A DNA stretch of 64,000 nucleotides from Sphaerospermopsis torques-reginae ITEP-024 (GTDB lineage: Bacteria; Cyanobacteriota; Cyanobacteriia; Cyanobacteriales; Nostocaceae): NCBI RefSeq assembly GCF_019598945.1, contig NZ_CP080598.1, positions 744,001 through 808,000 of the forward strand, in the 5' to 3' direction. The notes under the pieces are model-generated. The model did no database searches. It had not been told where the DNA came from and worked only from the letters and a program-made list of their open reading frames with translations. Positions 15,977-25,500 of the stretch are shown here, piece by piece (position 1 is the stretch's first letter; every line of letters begins with the position of its first letter). The position numbers and the translations under genes were made by a program.

Positions 15977-16729
15977 TTATTTTGCTAACCTTGGGGAGAT
16001 AGATTGAGTTAACAACATAGATTGTAGATGGTAAAGTTGCCAAAAAATTAATATTTGTTCCCCAACTGGTTGAGGATAGAAATAATGAAAAAAATGATGT
16101 CCTTTCGGGTATTGCCAGAGATGATCTTCAGGTTTTAAATATTTTGACCATTCCTGTAAAGTCGATGGATCAACAACATGATCATTATTGCTACCACAGA
16201 CCATCATCGGCATAGAAACACCTCCTTTTGGTAAATCAACTAACTTAAATAAAGAGTGTGATAATGGAGTTTGATCCAAATCTTTATCTAAGGCTGTCAT
16301 TAACTTTTTAGTCGTGTGATGAGGTTGTTTTCCAAAGAGATGGCGGACTGTATTTGCTAATATTTGTTCACGACTGATAGGAAACATTTCTCTTTGGACA
16401 TAATAGTGAGTGTGCCAAGTATGTGCAGGTTGAGCGGCCACTGCTAATAAAGTGAGCGATCGCACTTTTTCGGGATAACGACGAGCAAAAATTAAAGCCA
16501 ACGCACCACCAGCACCATGACCAGCTAAATGAACAGAATCATTTTTATCTGTCAAAAATTTATTGAGCAAATTCACAGCTTCATCTATAGAACTACCTTC
16601 ATCTTTTTGAGTATGGTACTCCCATTGAGCCACCGTCATATACTTAGATAAGTATTTTAATAACGGTTGATCAAACCTTGTCAAAGCCGGGCTAGAACTT
16701 AACCACAAAACATCAACAATATCAGACAT
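15977..16729 (-). CDS. Alpha/beta hydrolase-fold protein lacking the nucleophile serine
   Basis: An alpha/beta hydrolase fold of 250 residues from the chosen start. The nucleophile elbow, normally GHSxGG, reads GHGAGG at residues 70-75, so glycine replaces the catalytic serine. The acid (CGSNNDHVVDP) and histidine (PKGHHFFHYF) regions remain recognisable. It may be catalytically dead or use another mechanism. The frame is open to 16804, but the upstream 25 residues are hydrophobic and unlike the family. ATGs at 16741 and 16729 are more plausible; I chose 16729 (MSDIVDVLWL). The gene stands alone near isiB. Confidence 0.8.
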   Translation of the reverse strand: MSDIVDVLWLSSSPALTRFDQPLLKYLSKYMTVAQWEYHTQKDEGSSIDEAVNLLNKFLTDKNDSVHLAGHGAGGALALIFARRYPEKVRSLTLLAVAAQPAHTWHTHYYVQREMFPISREQILANTVRHLFGKQPHHTTKKLMTALDKDLDQTPLSHSLFKLVDLPKGGVSMPMMVCGSNNDHVVDPSTLQEWSKYLKPEDHLWQYPKGHHFFHYFYPQPVGEQILIFWQLYHLQSMLLTQSISPRLAK

Positions 16730-16959
16730 AAATATGCTCATAGAATAGGATAGAGGATAGAAAAGAAGGTGTAGGTAAAGAGATGAGTAAAATACCCACA
16801 CCATGATTAAGCGACAACTGACAGGTGAATAATTACAAACAGAATCTTCATAAGTATTTAGCTATCAGTAATCAGTAATCAGCTTTAATCTATAAATAGA
16901 TAGGTTTTTCAACCTCTTGCTGATAGCTGACGGCTGATGGCTGAATGCTTACGAATCTT

Positions 16960-17472
16960 CTACAAACCAAATTCAGTTTTTAACTGAGTCACCCAAGCCT
17001 TAATACGTTCATCAGTTAAATCAGACTGGTTATCTTCATCCAATGCCAAACCGACAAACTTACCATTTTTCACAGCCTTAGATTCATTAAAATCATAACC
17101 ATCCTTTGTCCAATAACCCACAGTTTTACCACCAAGCTCAGAAATTTTTTCTTCTAAAATACCCATTGCATCCTGAAAATTATCCGCATAACCAATCTGA
17201 TCACCAGTACCGAAATAGGCAACTAATTTTCCTGAGAAATTGATAGTATCCAATTCCGGTAAAAAGCCCTCCCAATCACTTTGAAGTTCGCCAATATTCC
17301 AAGTAGGACAACCAATAATCAGGCATTGATAATCATCAAAATCAGCAGCATCAGCTTGGGAAATATCCTGGATAGTCACTACATCATCACCAAACTCATC
17401 CCGAATTATTTCCGCAGCAGATTCAGTGTTACCTGTTTGAGTACCGTAAAACAAACCAATTTTTTTCGACAT
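16960..17472 (-). CDS. isiB: Flavodoxin IsiB
   Basis: Flavodoxin carries one FMN and replaces ferredoxin as electron carrier from photosystem I under iron limitation. The protein is nearly identical in pattern to Anabaena flavodoxin: FMN phosphate loop GLFYGTQTGNTESAAE at the N-terminus, the tryptophan loop CPTWNIGELQSDWEG, and the tyrosine loop YFGTGDQIGYADNFQDA, with the long-chain insertion. From ATG 17472 it has 170 residues, as in the family. A second ATG two codons upstream (17478) is possible. A decayed isiA fragment lies directly upstream on the same strand, so this is the remnant of an isiAB operon. Confidence 0.96.
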   Translation of the reverse strand: MSKKIGLFYGTQTGNTESAAEIIRDEFGDDVVTIQDISQADAADFDDYQCLIIGCPTWNIGELQSDWEGFLPELDTINFSGKLVAYFGTGDQIGYADNFQDAMGILEEKISELGGKTVGYWTKDGYDFNESKAVKNGKFVGLALDEDNQSDLTDERIKAWVTQLKTEFGL

Positions 17473-17499
17473 TTTCACACCCCAAAAATTACTAACAAC

Positions 17500-17679
17500 T
17501 TAGAAAAATAAACTGCTATTAGTTAATAACAAAAAAGCAAACAAAGCCCCAGCCCAAAGGACAATTAACCCTGCATGGGCAACAGGAGCGCCTAATAATC
17601 TGCCTGAAAGATTTGTTCACCGGGCGTTCCCTGACCACCAGGGGATTGACTCCGGGGTTTGCACAGCTATGCTCATCAT
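17500..17679 (-). pseudogene. isiA: isiA (CP43') N-terminal relic upstream of isiB
   Basis: On the minus strand the frame from ATG 17679 reads PWWSGNAR, an in-frame TGA, then [20 protein letters not shown] and WAGA. This is the N-terminus of the CP43/IsiA/Pcb chlorophyll-binding family (usual [33 protein letters not shown]). TGA replaces a leucine codon. After WAGA the homology stops, and the frame closes 21 bp before isiB, so about 280 residues are missing. The 60-codon remnant keeps the isiA-isiB order of the iron-stress operon. A functional antenna protein cannot be made from it. Confidence 0.85.
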
Positions 17680-18181
17680 GGTGTAATTTACTTATTGAGA
17701 TAGATATTCAATAAGCTCTAGGCATATCATATCAGATTTATTGAGATAATTTATCACTAATCAAATATGAATTTTTGTAAAGTTTTTTGTCAAAGTATCC
17801 CACAGCTACAAATTACCATCCTCCCAAAAGGGGAAAATAGCTTATTTCTGGCGGTTTATAGCTCAGTTTACATACATTAGGAATTAAAAATTAACAGTTA
17901 TTAACATAATAATAACAACATAAATTAACACTAGTAACTAATACTGTATTCTTACTTATTCTTATTTAGTGAGAAATTTTTGAGAATTATTTGTAACTAT
18001 CTTGAGATGAGACATTCTTTCCGTTAGGAAACCCAACATTTACAGGCTTTTGTTGGGTTGCGCTATCGCTTAACCCAACCTACAAAGAGTACAGGAGTCA
18101 AGAGGAAGAATTAGAAGTAGCGAGGAATAGTTAAGTTTTGTGGTGCGGGCATCTTGCCCGCGAGACTGATGTGGAAATGCT
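17680..18181. other. Non-coding region between the isiA relic and aroB
   Basis: About 500 bp holding the presumed isi promoter region and two dispersed hairpin repeats. One at 18030-18082 is built from AACCCAACA/TGTTGGGTT and GTTGGGTT/AACCCAAC stems. The other is GCGGGCATCTTGCCCGC near 18146-18162. No ORF is credible here. Confidence 0.6.
17745..17755. promoter_or_regulatory. Possible Fur-box-like palindrome upstream of isiA relic/isiB
   Basis: GATAATTTATC is a near-perfect palindrome of two GATAA-type half sites about 65 bases upstream of the isiA relic start. Fur boxes are built from GATAAT repeats, and isi operons are Fur-repressed in other cyanobacteria. This is suggestive only, because the region is very AT-rich. 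Confidence 0.35.
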
Positions 18182-19279
18182 TTAACCTGCCATTTCCTCT
18201 AATACCTGCCTAATGGTATCCGTTGGTACTTCATCTGTCACCTTAACTTCACCTATTTGGGTAGGTAACACAAACCGCACTTTCCCAGATTTGACTTTTT
18301 TATCTAACTGCAAAGCATCAATAATCGCTGCAATATCTAAACCTGCTGGTAATTTTGTCGGTAAACCTGCTTTTTTAATCAGTGCGTTTTGACGTTCTGT
18401 GTCGGCTTTTTGCCAAAGTCCTAATTTTACAGCGATTTCCCCTGCTGCTATCATGCCAATACCCACAGCTTCACCATGTTTCAACAAGCGATAATTGGTT
18501 AAACCTTCCACCGCATGGCCGATAGTATGACCATAATTCAAAATTGCCCGCAGTCCAGATTCTTTTTCATCTTGACTGACAACATCTGCCTTCGCTTGAC
18601 AAGAATGAGTTAATATGTAATTTATCAGGTCGGATTTTACATAGCGGAGTTGGTCAAGGTGCTTACTCGCTTCCAATTGAGTAAACAATTCAGCGTCCCA
18701 AATTACGCCGTACTTGATCACTTCCGCCATTCCCGCCCGAAATTCGGCTGCTGGTAAGGTTTTCAAGACTTCAGGATCTATTAATACTAAGCTGGGTTGG
18801 TGAAATGCACCAATCAAGTTTTTACCATGAGGATGGTTAACACCGGTTTTTCCGCCTACAGATGAATCTACCATTGCTAATAAGCTGGTAGGAACTTGGA
18901 CAACATTAATTCCTCTTAACCAGGTCGCAGCAGCAAACCCGGTCATATCACCAACTACACCACCACCCAAAGCAACCATCGTTGAAGAACGTTCTAACCG
19001 ATGTTCTAAGGCTACATCATAGATTTTTTGGATGGAGTTTAAAGTTTTGTAGCGTTCTCCAGGGGGGAGGTTATAGTGAACTACATCAAAACCAGCATTT
19101 TTTAAAGAGGCGATCGCCCTTTCCCCATAATGTTTAAATATCATCGGGTTAGAAACCAGCAGTACCTTTTTACCCAGTTTTAAACCCGCCATCTGTTCAC
19201 CCAGTTGATCTAAACTTCCAGGTGCAACAGTGATTTCATAAGACTTTTCTGGTATATCTACTTTAATTACAGAACTCAT
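18182..19279 (-). CDS. aroB: 3-dehydroquinate synthase AroB
   Basis: AroB converts DAHP to 3-dehydroquinate, the second step of the shikimate pathway, using NAD and a divalent metal. The NAD region has [21 protein letters not shown] near residue 103. The [27 protein letters not shown] stretch holds active-site residues, and metal ligands lie in [13 protein letters not shown] and [11 protein letters not shown]. The length of 365 residues is standard. It stands alone, with a heptad array between 45 and 95 bp upstream of its start. Confidence 0.97.
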   Translation of the reverse strand: MSSVIKVDIPEKSYEITVAPGSLDQLGEQMAGLKLGKKVLLVSNPMIFKHYGERAIASLKNAGFDVVHYNLPPGERYKTLNSIQKIYDVALEHRLERSSTMVALGGGVVGDMTGFAAATWLRGINVVQVPTSLLAMVDSSVGGKTGVNHPHGKNLIGAFHQPSLVLIDPEVLKTLPAAEFRAGMAEVIKYGVIWDAELFTQLEASKHLDQLRYVKSDLINYILTHSCQAKADVVSQDEKESGLRAILNYGHTIGHAVEGLTNYRLLKHGEAVGIGMIAAGEIAVKLGLWQKADTERQNALIKKAGLPTKLPAGLDIAAIIDALQLDKKVKSGKVRFVLPTQIGEVKVTDEVPTDTIRQVLEEMAG

Positions 19280-19321
19280 TTAACAATCCTGATATAATCA
19301 CAATTTCGCGTATTTTACCGT

Positions 19322-19377
19322 AGTTTGGTGACTGGTGATTGGTGACTGGTGATTGGTGACTGGTGACTGGTGACTGG
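19322..19377. repeat. GTGACTG/GTGATTG heptad array
   Basis: Eight or so 7-bp units upstream of aroB. Around 19374-19540, the words GGGAGCATCCCAATTTTG and CATTTGGGATGCTCCCGTG form inverted copies (GGGAGCATCCC / GGGATGCTCCC) flanking the segment 19374-19525. This suggests a further small inverted-repeat element. Confidence 0.75.
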
Positions 19378-19640
19378 GGGAGCATCCCAATTTTGAAAAA
19401 ATAACCTTAGCAACACCAAAAACTCTCTTCTTCCTTCTTCCCTTCGTGTCCTTCGCTCCTTCGTGGTTCGTTCATTTTGCGTCTTTACCTCGCACAAAAA
19501 ATAAACTTACACATTTGGGATGCTCCCGTGACTGGTGACTGGTGATTGGGTAGTAGTTGATAATTATGAATTATGAATTACGAATTACGAATTATTAATG
19601 ATTCAATATATTTAGTGAACTAATTTCTGGAGTAATACAA

Positions 19641-19733
19641 ATGGCTGTAGTTGAATACATTGTATTTTTAGGCGTGTTTATGGGTATCGCCGTCGGTTTA
19701 TTATTTGGTCTGCGTTCCGCTAAGATCATCTAA
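19641..19733 (+). CDS. petL: Cytochrome b6f complex subunit PetL
   Basis: A 30-residue single-helix membrane protein, MAVVEYIVFLGVFMGIAVGL followed by LFGLRSAKII. It closely resembles Anabaena PetL, which ends in a similar GLLFGLRSAKI(L). PetL is a small peripheral subunit of the cytochrome b6f complex that stabilises the dimer in thylakoids. The frame is too short for most ORF callers. A TGGAG ribosome-binding site lies about nine bases ahead of the ATG. It is transcribed towards bioB, which lies on the opposite strand. Confidence 0.88.
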   Translation: MAVVEYIVFLGVFMGIAVGLLFGLRSAKII

Positions 19734-19742
19734 TAGCTAGTT

Positions 19743-19776
19743 AAGCCCCCCTTGTTAAGGGGGGTTGGGGGGATCT
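19743..19776. repeat. 34-bp G/C-run palindromic repeat, intergenic copy
   Basis: AAGCCCCCCTTGTTAAGGGG, continuing into GGTTGGGGGGATCT. The CCCCCCTTGTTAAGGGGGG core forms a stem. It sits between the convergent petL and bioB genes and touches the bioB stop codon. The same unit lies inside a gene at 8321-8354. Confidence 0.85.
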
Positions 19777-20776
19777 AAACAGTTACCGCAGCAGGTGTTT
19801 TCCCCCGCTTCTCAAACGGTGTCCGCATTTCCAAACCCAATAAATTCAACATTTGCCGATCTGCATCATAATCAGGACAGGGAGTAGTCACCGTCAACAT
19901 CTTATTATCATCGCTGGAAAAAATCGAATTAGCACCCGCCATAAAACATAAAGCTTGTTCAACTGGGGAAAGTTTCGCCCTTCCCGCACTTAAACGCACA
20001 TCAGAAGTGGGCATAATAATTCTAGCAGTAGCAATCATCCGCACCACTTCCCAAATCGGTACTTCTGGCTGATTTGCCAACGGTGTACCCTCAACCTGTG
20101 AGAGAATATTAATAGGTACTGATTCGGGATGAGGTTGTAAATTAGAAAGGGTGTATAACATTCCTACCCGATCTTCAATGCTTTCACCTAAACCAAGAAT
20201 ACCACCAGAACACACAGTTACATTAGTTGTGCGGACGTTTTCAATGGTGTTTAGGCGATCGCCATAAGTCCGAGTAGTAATCACAGTGCTATAATATTCC
20301 TCAGACGTATCTAAATTATGATTATAAGCATATAATCCCGCATCTTCCAACCTTTGAGCCTGGTTTGCAGTTAACATCCCCAAAGTACAGCAAACCTCTA
20401 AACCCATAGAAGTAACATCTTTTACCATATCCAGGACCTGCTCAAACTGGGAATTATCCCGCACTTCACGCCAAGCAGCACCCATACACACCCGACTTAC
20501 ACCGGTTTCCTTTGCTTTCTTAGCAATATTTATCACAGTTTCTTTTTCTAACAGTGCTTCCGGTTTTACCTCGGTTTTATAGCGTGACGACTGAGCGCAA
20601 TAACCACAATCTTCCGGGCAACCACCAGTTTTAATAGATATCAACTTACAAACCTGTATTTGTTTAGGATTATGAAATTGACGATGCACACTAGCAGCTT
20701 GATAAATAAGCTCTAGAAATGGTGTATTATAAATAGCCAAAATCTCATCTTTTTGCCAATCGTAGCGTATTCCCAC
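19775..20776 (-). CDS. bioB: Biotin synthase BioB
   Basis: BioB is a radical-SAM enzyme that inserts sulfur into dethiobiotin. The SAM cluster motif [16 protein letters not shown] (C-x3-C-x2-C) is near residue 52. [21 protein letters not shown] and RLSAGRAKL, which hold cluster-ligand and substrate regions, follow in the expected order. Its 333 residues match the family. No other bio gene is close. It is divergent from the GNAT gene with a 76-bp gap. Confidence 0.97.
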   Translation of the reverse strand: MGIRYDWQKDEILAIYNTPFLELIYQAASVHRQFHNPKQIQVCKLISIKTGGCPEDCGYCAQSSRYKTEVKPEALLEKETVINIAKKAKETGVSRVCMGAAWREVRDNSQFEQVLDMVKDVTSMGLEVCCTLGMLTANQAQRLEDAGLYAYNHNLDTSEEYYSTVITTRTYGDRLNTIENVRTTNVTVCSGGILGLGESIEDRVGMLYTLSNLQPHPESVPINILSQVEGTPLANQPEVPIWEVVRMIATARIIMPTSDVRLSAGRAKLSPVEQALCFMAGANSIFSSDDNKMLTVTTPCPDYDADRQMLNLLGLEMRTPFEKRGKTPAAVTV

Positions 20777-20852
20777 CGTGAGTATCCTTTTTTAGAATGT
20801 TACTAAAATAAACAAAATTACAGCAAAAACAGTAAAATAATAATTTTAGTAT

Positions 20853-21422
20853 ATGAAATCAGAACTGCCACTAATTAAAACGAATCGCTTATTCTTAAAA
20901 GTAGGCACTCCCGAAGACATACCACAAATCATCAAATATTTTACTACAAATAAAGATCACCTCACCCCATTTTCACCTACTTGGGCTGATGATTTTTTCA
21001 CAGCAGAATATTGGCAATATCAAATAGAACAATATCACTTAGAAATTATTCACGGTTGCGGTTTAAGATTCTTCATACATCATCAAAACAACCCCAAAGA
21101 AATAATCGGCGTTCTCAACTTCAGTAATTTTATACGCGGAGCAGCTAGTTTTTGTAATGTTGGATATAGTTTAGCAGAAGCAGCACAAGGTCATGGTTAC
21201 ATGACAGAAGCATTAAAAGCGGGAAATAAATATATATTTAATGAACTAAATTTTCACCGGATCATGGCAAATTATATGCCCCATAATCGCCGTAGTGGTA
21301 ATGTATTAAAAAGAGCAGGTTTTGTAATTGAAGGATACGCTAGAGACTATTTATTAATTAATGGACAATGGGAAGATCATATACTCACCAGTTTGACTAA
21401 TTATAATTGGAAACCGTATTGA
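20853..21422 (+). CDS. GNAT N-acetyltransferase, RimJ-like
   Basis: A 189-residue GNAT-fold acetyltransferase. The N-terminus (LPLIKTNRLFLKVGTPED) is typical of the RimJ/RimL group. The acetyl-CoA segment is SLAEAAQGHGYMTEALKA (a Q/R-x-x-G-x-G/A variant), followed by RIMANYMPHNRRSGNVLKRAGFVIEG. This group acetylates protein N-termini or small amines. The substrate here is unknown. Its end is followed by AGGAGTC heptads. Confidence 0.88.
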   Translation: MKSELPLIKTNRLFLKVGTPEDIPQIIKYFTTNKDHLTPFSPTWADDFFTAEYWQYQIEQYHLEIIHGCGLRFFIHHQNNPKEIIGVLNFSNFIRGAASFCNVGYSLAEAAQGHGYMTEALKAGNKYIFNELNFHRIMANYMPHNRRSGNVLKRAGFVIEGYARDYLLINGQWEDHILTSLTNYNWKPY

Positions 21423-21423
21423 G

Positions 21424-21528
<105 letters not shown>

Positions 21529-21568
21529 ATGTAAGATTAAGAGAAGAACAAATTAAAAACTACTAAAA

Positions 21569-23026
21569 ATGACACTCGCCCAAACTCCAAATTCCACCAC
21601 TTCAAGTAATCCTTTACTATCACTTAAATACGAAAGTGCCTTAGAATCATTAGGTAATGATTACTATGATGAAGTCGCAGCCGAGGAATTTCCTCAACAC
21701 ATTTTGCGCTGGCGTAATAATGCAATTTTACCACGCTTAGGACTTGAAGCAACAACAGTAAAAGACGAAGATTTTATTCACGCATTTGGTAAATTTCAAA
21801 GCAGAAAACCATTTTTAGCATTGCGTTATCACGGTTATCAATTTGGCGAATATAACCCCCATTTAGGTGATGGTAGAGGTTTTCTCTACGGACAAGTTAG
21901 GGGAATAGATGGGGAATTATATGATTTTGGGACAAAAGGTTCAGGAAGAACACCTTACTCCCGTGGTGGTGATGGAATGCTCACTCTGAAAGGAGGAGTC
22001 AGAGAAGTTTTAGCAGCAGAAGCATTACATCGTTTAGGTGTGAAAACTTCCCGCTGTTTAAGTATGATTGAAACCGGGTTAAGTTTATGGCGTGGTGATG
22101 AACCTTCTCCCACTCGTTCCTCAGTCATGATTAGAATGAGTAAATCTCATATTCGGTTTGGAACTTTTGAAAGATTGCATTATTTGAAACGTCCTGATTT
22201 AACTCAGAAATTGTTAGATCATGTGATTGATCAATATTACCCAAACTTGAAAAATGAAGATGATAAATATGCTTTATTTTATGCTGAATTAGTCAAAAGA
22301 GTAGCTGATTTAGTAGCGCAATGGATGGCGGCGGGTTTTTGTCATGCAGTTTTAAATACTGATAATATGTCAATTACCGGGGAAAGTTTTGATTATGGTC
22401 CCTATGCTTTTATTCCTACTTATGATTTATACTTTACTGCTGCCTATTTCGATTATTATCGCCGCTATTGTTACGGACAGCAACCAAGTATTTGTCATCT
22501 GAATTTAGAAATGTTACAAGAACCATTAAAAGCAATCATTGATATTCGTGATTTACAGCATGGTTTAGGAAAGTTTGCTGAAGACTATCATCAGGAATAT
22601 CGAAATTTAATGTTGAAAAAGTTAGGTTTTGAAGATGGTAGTTTAGCGGAAGGTGATGATTTATTAGATTTGACAGTTACTTTTTTGAAAGATAGTCAAA
22701 TTAATTATCATCAATTTTTTGCAGATATGGCGCGGACTTTTTCTATGAAATGGCGTGATGAACCAGCTTTAGTAATGAATGGTTCTGATATTGTCCCATC
22801 TGTAGGTTCATCAAATATTTTTGATAATTGGTGTCTGCTTTATCATAAAATCCTGAATAATTTTGATCCTGAAGAAATGCAGACAATTTCTCAAACATTG
22901 AATAAATATAATCCCCAAGCAAATTTATTAAGACCGGTGATTGAGTCAATTTGGAAACCAATTACAGAAGAGGATAATTGGCAACCTTTTTATGATTTAG
23001 TCAAACAATTTCAATCAAACGTTTGA
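21569..23026 (+). CDS. selO: SelO/YdiU-family protein adenylyltransferase
   Basis: SelO is a pseudokinase-fold enzyme that transfers AMP from ATP to protein hydroxyls, linked to redox homeostasis. Of 485 residues, the N-terminal half carries [39 protein letters not shown] and [19 protein letters not shown], the inverted nucleotide-binding elements. The metal/catalytic region [24 protein letters not shown] is present. The C-terminal part diverges from the E. coli form and ends without a cysteine-containing tail, as in many bacterial homologues. The gene stands alone between heptad arrays and a convergent kinase gene. Confidence 0.93.
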   Translation: MTLAQTPNSTTSSNPLLSLKYESALESLGNDYYDEVAAEEFPQHILRWRNNAILPRLGLEATTVKDEDFIHAFGKFQSRKPFLALRYHGYQFGEYNPHLGDGRGFLYGQVRGIDGELYDFGTKGSGRTPYSRGGDGMLTLKGGVREVLAAEALHRLGVKTSRCLSMIETGLSLWRGDEPSPTRSSVMIRMSKSHIRFGTFERLHYLKRPDLTQKLLDHVIDQYYPNLKNEDDKYALFYAELVKRVADLVAQWMAAGFCHAVLNTDNMSITGESFDYGPYAFIPTYDLYFTAAYFDYYRRYCYGQQPSICHLNLEMLQEPLKAIIDIRDLQHGLGKFAEDYHQEYRNLMLKKLGFEDGSLAEGDDLLDLTVTFLKDSQINYHQFFADMARTFSMKWRDEPALVMNGSDIVPSVGSSNIFDNWCLLYHKILNNFDPEEMQTISQTLNKYNPQANLLRPVIESIWKPITEEDNWQPFYDLVKQFQSNV

Positions 23027-23061
23027 TTGACATTCTGATGGTTAAACAGGTGTAATTTCAG

Positions 23062-24126
23062 TTAACATTTGTCAGAGTGATAACTAGAGATTGCACCAAA
23101 AGAGTGATCAGTATTCACTTGAATGACTAAATCAACTTTCGAGGATATTAATAATGGCTTGATCAATAATTCTGGATGTAATGAACGCCAAAAGTAATTG
23201 ACAAATTCCTCGATTTGTGAATCATTCATGCCGGATTTACCAGCAACAATCATTTTTCTTTCAGCTTGTTTACGCCATGCTAAAGAACAACGATAATCGC
23301 TGGGATCAAGTGCTATCAAGCTATCTAAGCGTTGCCATAGTGGTAAATAAGCTTGCAGTTGGTGATTCATGTCACGAGCAAAAGCCCGATCATCATCTGT
23401 GATAATGGGGGGTGGTGCGGTAGTAAAAGCTTGGGGATCAATGGGTAGTACACCCACAAACCAACCTTCAAACAGGACTATATCAACATTGGTAAAAATT
23501 TCTGGGGTAGTGCGATCGCCGGCACCAGAGAAAGCAGATTTATCAAAGCGGGGAACTGTCACAGGACTGTTGCCTTGACGAATTTGATCGAGTACACTTA
23601 AACCTAAGTCAATATCGTGAGTTCCTGGTGGACCACGCCAAATCAAACGGGGATCTTGCTGCATTAAAGTCAAGCGATCGCTGTATGTTTTATATAAGTC
23701 ATCCAAAGATAAACTTAAAGTAGAGTATCCTAATTCCTGGAGAATCAAACAGAGAATCCGGGACATTGTGGTTTTACCAGTACCTTGTCCACCTAAAATC
23801 CCCTGAATCAAAGGTCTGCCTAACTTTTGTCGCTGGGATGCGATTTTCATTCCCAACGGTAGCCATAAATCCCACAAGACCTGTAACATAGCCTGAGTAG
23901 GTATTTGCAGGTTATTTTCGCAAAATTGGCTAAAAGCAGGGAAAACCGATTTAAGTAGCTGCGATCGCTCTTGAATCACTTGAGCCACATTATCGGGGGT
24001 AATATTAAAAACCTTTGCCCTCACAGGATCAGCCAGTGTTGTTGCTTGTGCTAACACTTGCCAATCAGCATCTATTTCACCTGTGAGCCAAAATTCCTTG
24101 AGCCACTCACTGAGCATAACTAGCAC
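23062..24126 (-). CDS. D-glycerate 3-kinase (plant/cyanobacterial GLYK type)
   Basis: This P-loop kinase phosphorylates glycerate to 3-phosphoglycerate and completes the photorespiratory cycle. The Walker A motif GILGGQGTGKTTMSRIL is near residue 110. It is followed by LSLDDLYKTYSDRL, GPPGTHDIDLG and ILFEGWFVGV, all found in the GLYK/uridine-kinase-like family. An N-terminal helical extension of about 100 residues matches the cyanobacterial form. The gene is convergent with selO. Confidence 0.9.
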   Translation of the reverse strand: MLVMLSEWLKEFWLTGEIDADWQVLAQATTLADPVRAKVFNITPDNVAQVIQERSQLLKSVFPAFSQFCENNLQIPTQAMLQVLWDLWLPLGMKIASQRQKLGRPLIQGILGGQGTGKTTMSRILCLILQELGYSTLSLSLDDLYKTYSDRLTLMQQDPRLIWRGPPGTHDIDLGLSVLDQIRQGNSPVTVPRFDKSAFSGAGDRTTPEIFTNVDIVLFEGWFVGVLPIDPQAFTTAPPPIITDDDRAFARDMNHQLQAYLPLWQRLDSLIALDPSDYRCSLAWRKQAERKMIVAGKSGMNDSQIEEFVNYFWRSLHPELLIKPLLISSKVDLVIQVNTDHSFGAISSYHSDKC

Positions 24127-24303
24127 CCATTACCAAAATAACTTGATCAATTGATAATTGACAATTGATAATTGTGTCATTCAACGGTGACAAACTTTCA
24201 TTTCTAGGGAAAAAAAGCCAAAAATTCCGCTTTGTCAAGACTATGACTTGAAAATGAGAGGTAATTGTCAATTTTTCATTGTTAATTGTCCATTATTGAA
24301 ATC

Positions 24304-24636
24304 TTACGAACCCAGCTTAAAGGCTTCTAAGAATAGACTGTAGATGAAACCAACTTTCAGAAAGTTCAGAGTTTCCACCCACAGAGCTTGTCTAGCCAAA
24401 AAGCGGCGACTGTAAAAAATCCTGCTGGTGATCTCCGTTAGTAGAACCAAAAAAGCAGCGGCCACCATATCCAACTCGGCCTTTTGTCCAGCGGTAGTAG
24501 ATACTGCCGATCCCATAAAAAAACCAAATAACCAACTGATTAAAAGTAGGGATAAGCGCCGCCAAGGATTCACAAACCATTGCTCCACACTCCTGGCAAT
24601 GGTACTGAATAAGTTGTTAAGACGAGTATTTTGCAT
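24304..24636 (-). CDS. Ycf20-like (DUF565) membrane protein
   Basis: A 110-residue protein of the Ycf20/DUF565 family, conserved in cyanobacteria and plastids and connected with photoprotective quenching in algae. The signature NPWRRLSLLLISWLFGFFMG and the segment AELDMVAAAFLVLLTEITSR lead into two or three membrane helices. The precise role in cyanobacteria is not established. Upstream of the ATG on this strand lies a heptad array (CCCAGTC, then CTATTAC units). Confidence 0.85.
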   Translation of the reverse strand: MQNTRLNNLFSTIARSVEQWFVNPWRRLSLLLISWLFGFFMGSAVSTTAGQKAELDMVAAAFLVLLTEITSRIFYSRRFLARQALWVETLNFLKVGFIYSLFLEAFKLGS

Positions 24637-24647
24637 ATAGGGGACTG

Positions 24648-24765
24648 GGGACTGGGTAATAGGTAATAGCTAATAGGTAATAGGTAATAGCTAATAGGTA
24701 ATAGGTAATAGGTAATAGGTAATTAATTATATTTTTCCCAATCACCAATCACCAATCACTAATCA
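24648..24765. repeat. Facing heptad arrays (GGTAATA / CCAATCA)
   Basis: A left arm of GGACTGG and GTAATAG units (24648-24722) and a right arm of CCAATCA units (24742-24765) flank an AT-rich centre. They fill the divergent gap between the Ycf20-like gene and the lipoprotein gene. Confidence 0.88.
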
Positions 24766-24795
24766 CAACTGAAAAAAATCTTATCTCTAAAAAGT

Positions 24796-25416
24796 ATGAT
24801 TATGAAATCTTCTATGTATCGCAATTTGGCAGTAATAACTTTTGCATTAGGATTACTAGGACTTGTAGCCGGATGCTTAGGACTGAGTGTATCATTTGAG
24901 CCTGAACAGCCAGAAATTTTATCAACACTGACAGATCAAACCGCTACATTAGAAAAACAGACAAACTCACCAAGTGCGTCAAAGAAAGTTCTATCTGCTA
25001 GTACAACTAATGTCGCCAGTGCAACCAGCAAGCAAACAGAAAAACCCATTACAGAAAATTCACCTGCTCAAACTGATCAAACTACAAACTTTGGCAGTTT
25101 GCGAATGAGCAATAAAACAGATCAACCTGTACGTTTAGCTCTCTTAGCGCGACATCCTACAGTTAAAAATACCTCAGCCAATAAAAATAAATATAATGTT
25201 CCGGCACATTGGGATTTTGATCCCCAAGAAGGTAGTGACAAAGGTTTAATTTTATCTCTCCCAGAGGGTAACTTAAAACTAAACAAAGGAGATATTTTAG
25301 TCGCCTTTGCTCAAGATGGCTCTCGACGCTATTGGGGTCCTTATGTTGTTGGGGAAACCCCCTCACCAAAATGGAATCCCCAAACCCAAGAATGGGAATT
25401 AATATTAATTCCTTAA
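24796..25416 (+). CDS. Predicted lipoprotein, unknown function
   Basis: A 206-residue secreted protein. An N-terminal hydrophobic segment ends in a lipobox-like LVAGC (cysteine near residue 27), followed by a serine/threonine/lysine-rich low-complexity linker to about residue 105. The C-terminal domain (SLRMSNKTDQPVRLALLARH to the end) contains VPAHWDFDPQEGSDKGLIL and a WGPYVVG motif. It looks like a conserved Nostocales protein anchored in the plasma membrane. I do not recognise a family function. Confidence 0.75.
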   Translation: MIMKSSMYRNLAVITFALGLLGLVAGCLGLSVSFEPEQPEILSTLTDQTATLEKQTNSPSASKKVLSASTTNVASATSKQTEKPITENSPAQTDQTTNFGSLRMSNKTDQPVRLALLARHPTVKNTSANKNKYNVPAHWDFDPQEGSDKGLILSLPEGNLKLNKGDILVAFAQDGSRRYWGPYVVGETPSPKWNPQTQEWELILIP

Positions 25417-25500
25417 TGGGTACCCTGTCACCTATTCCCTATTCCCTCATCTAAATTAACAAAACTTATGGGAAACTAACAAATTCAACTATTTTGGTAA
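25417..25500. other. Spacer with short heptad repeat
   Basis: CCTATTC heptads near 25428-25448 and otherwise AT-rich sequence before the MoxR relic. Confidence 0.5.

Noticed and set aside
19315-19497. 60-codon minus-strand ORF upstream of aroB
   Set aside because: The residues are translated heptad repeats and low-complexity arginine/glutamate; no gene character.
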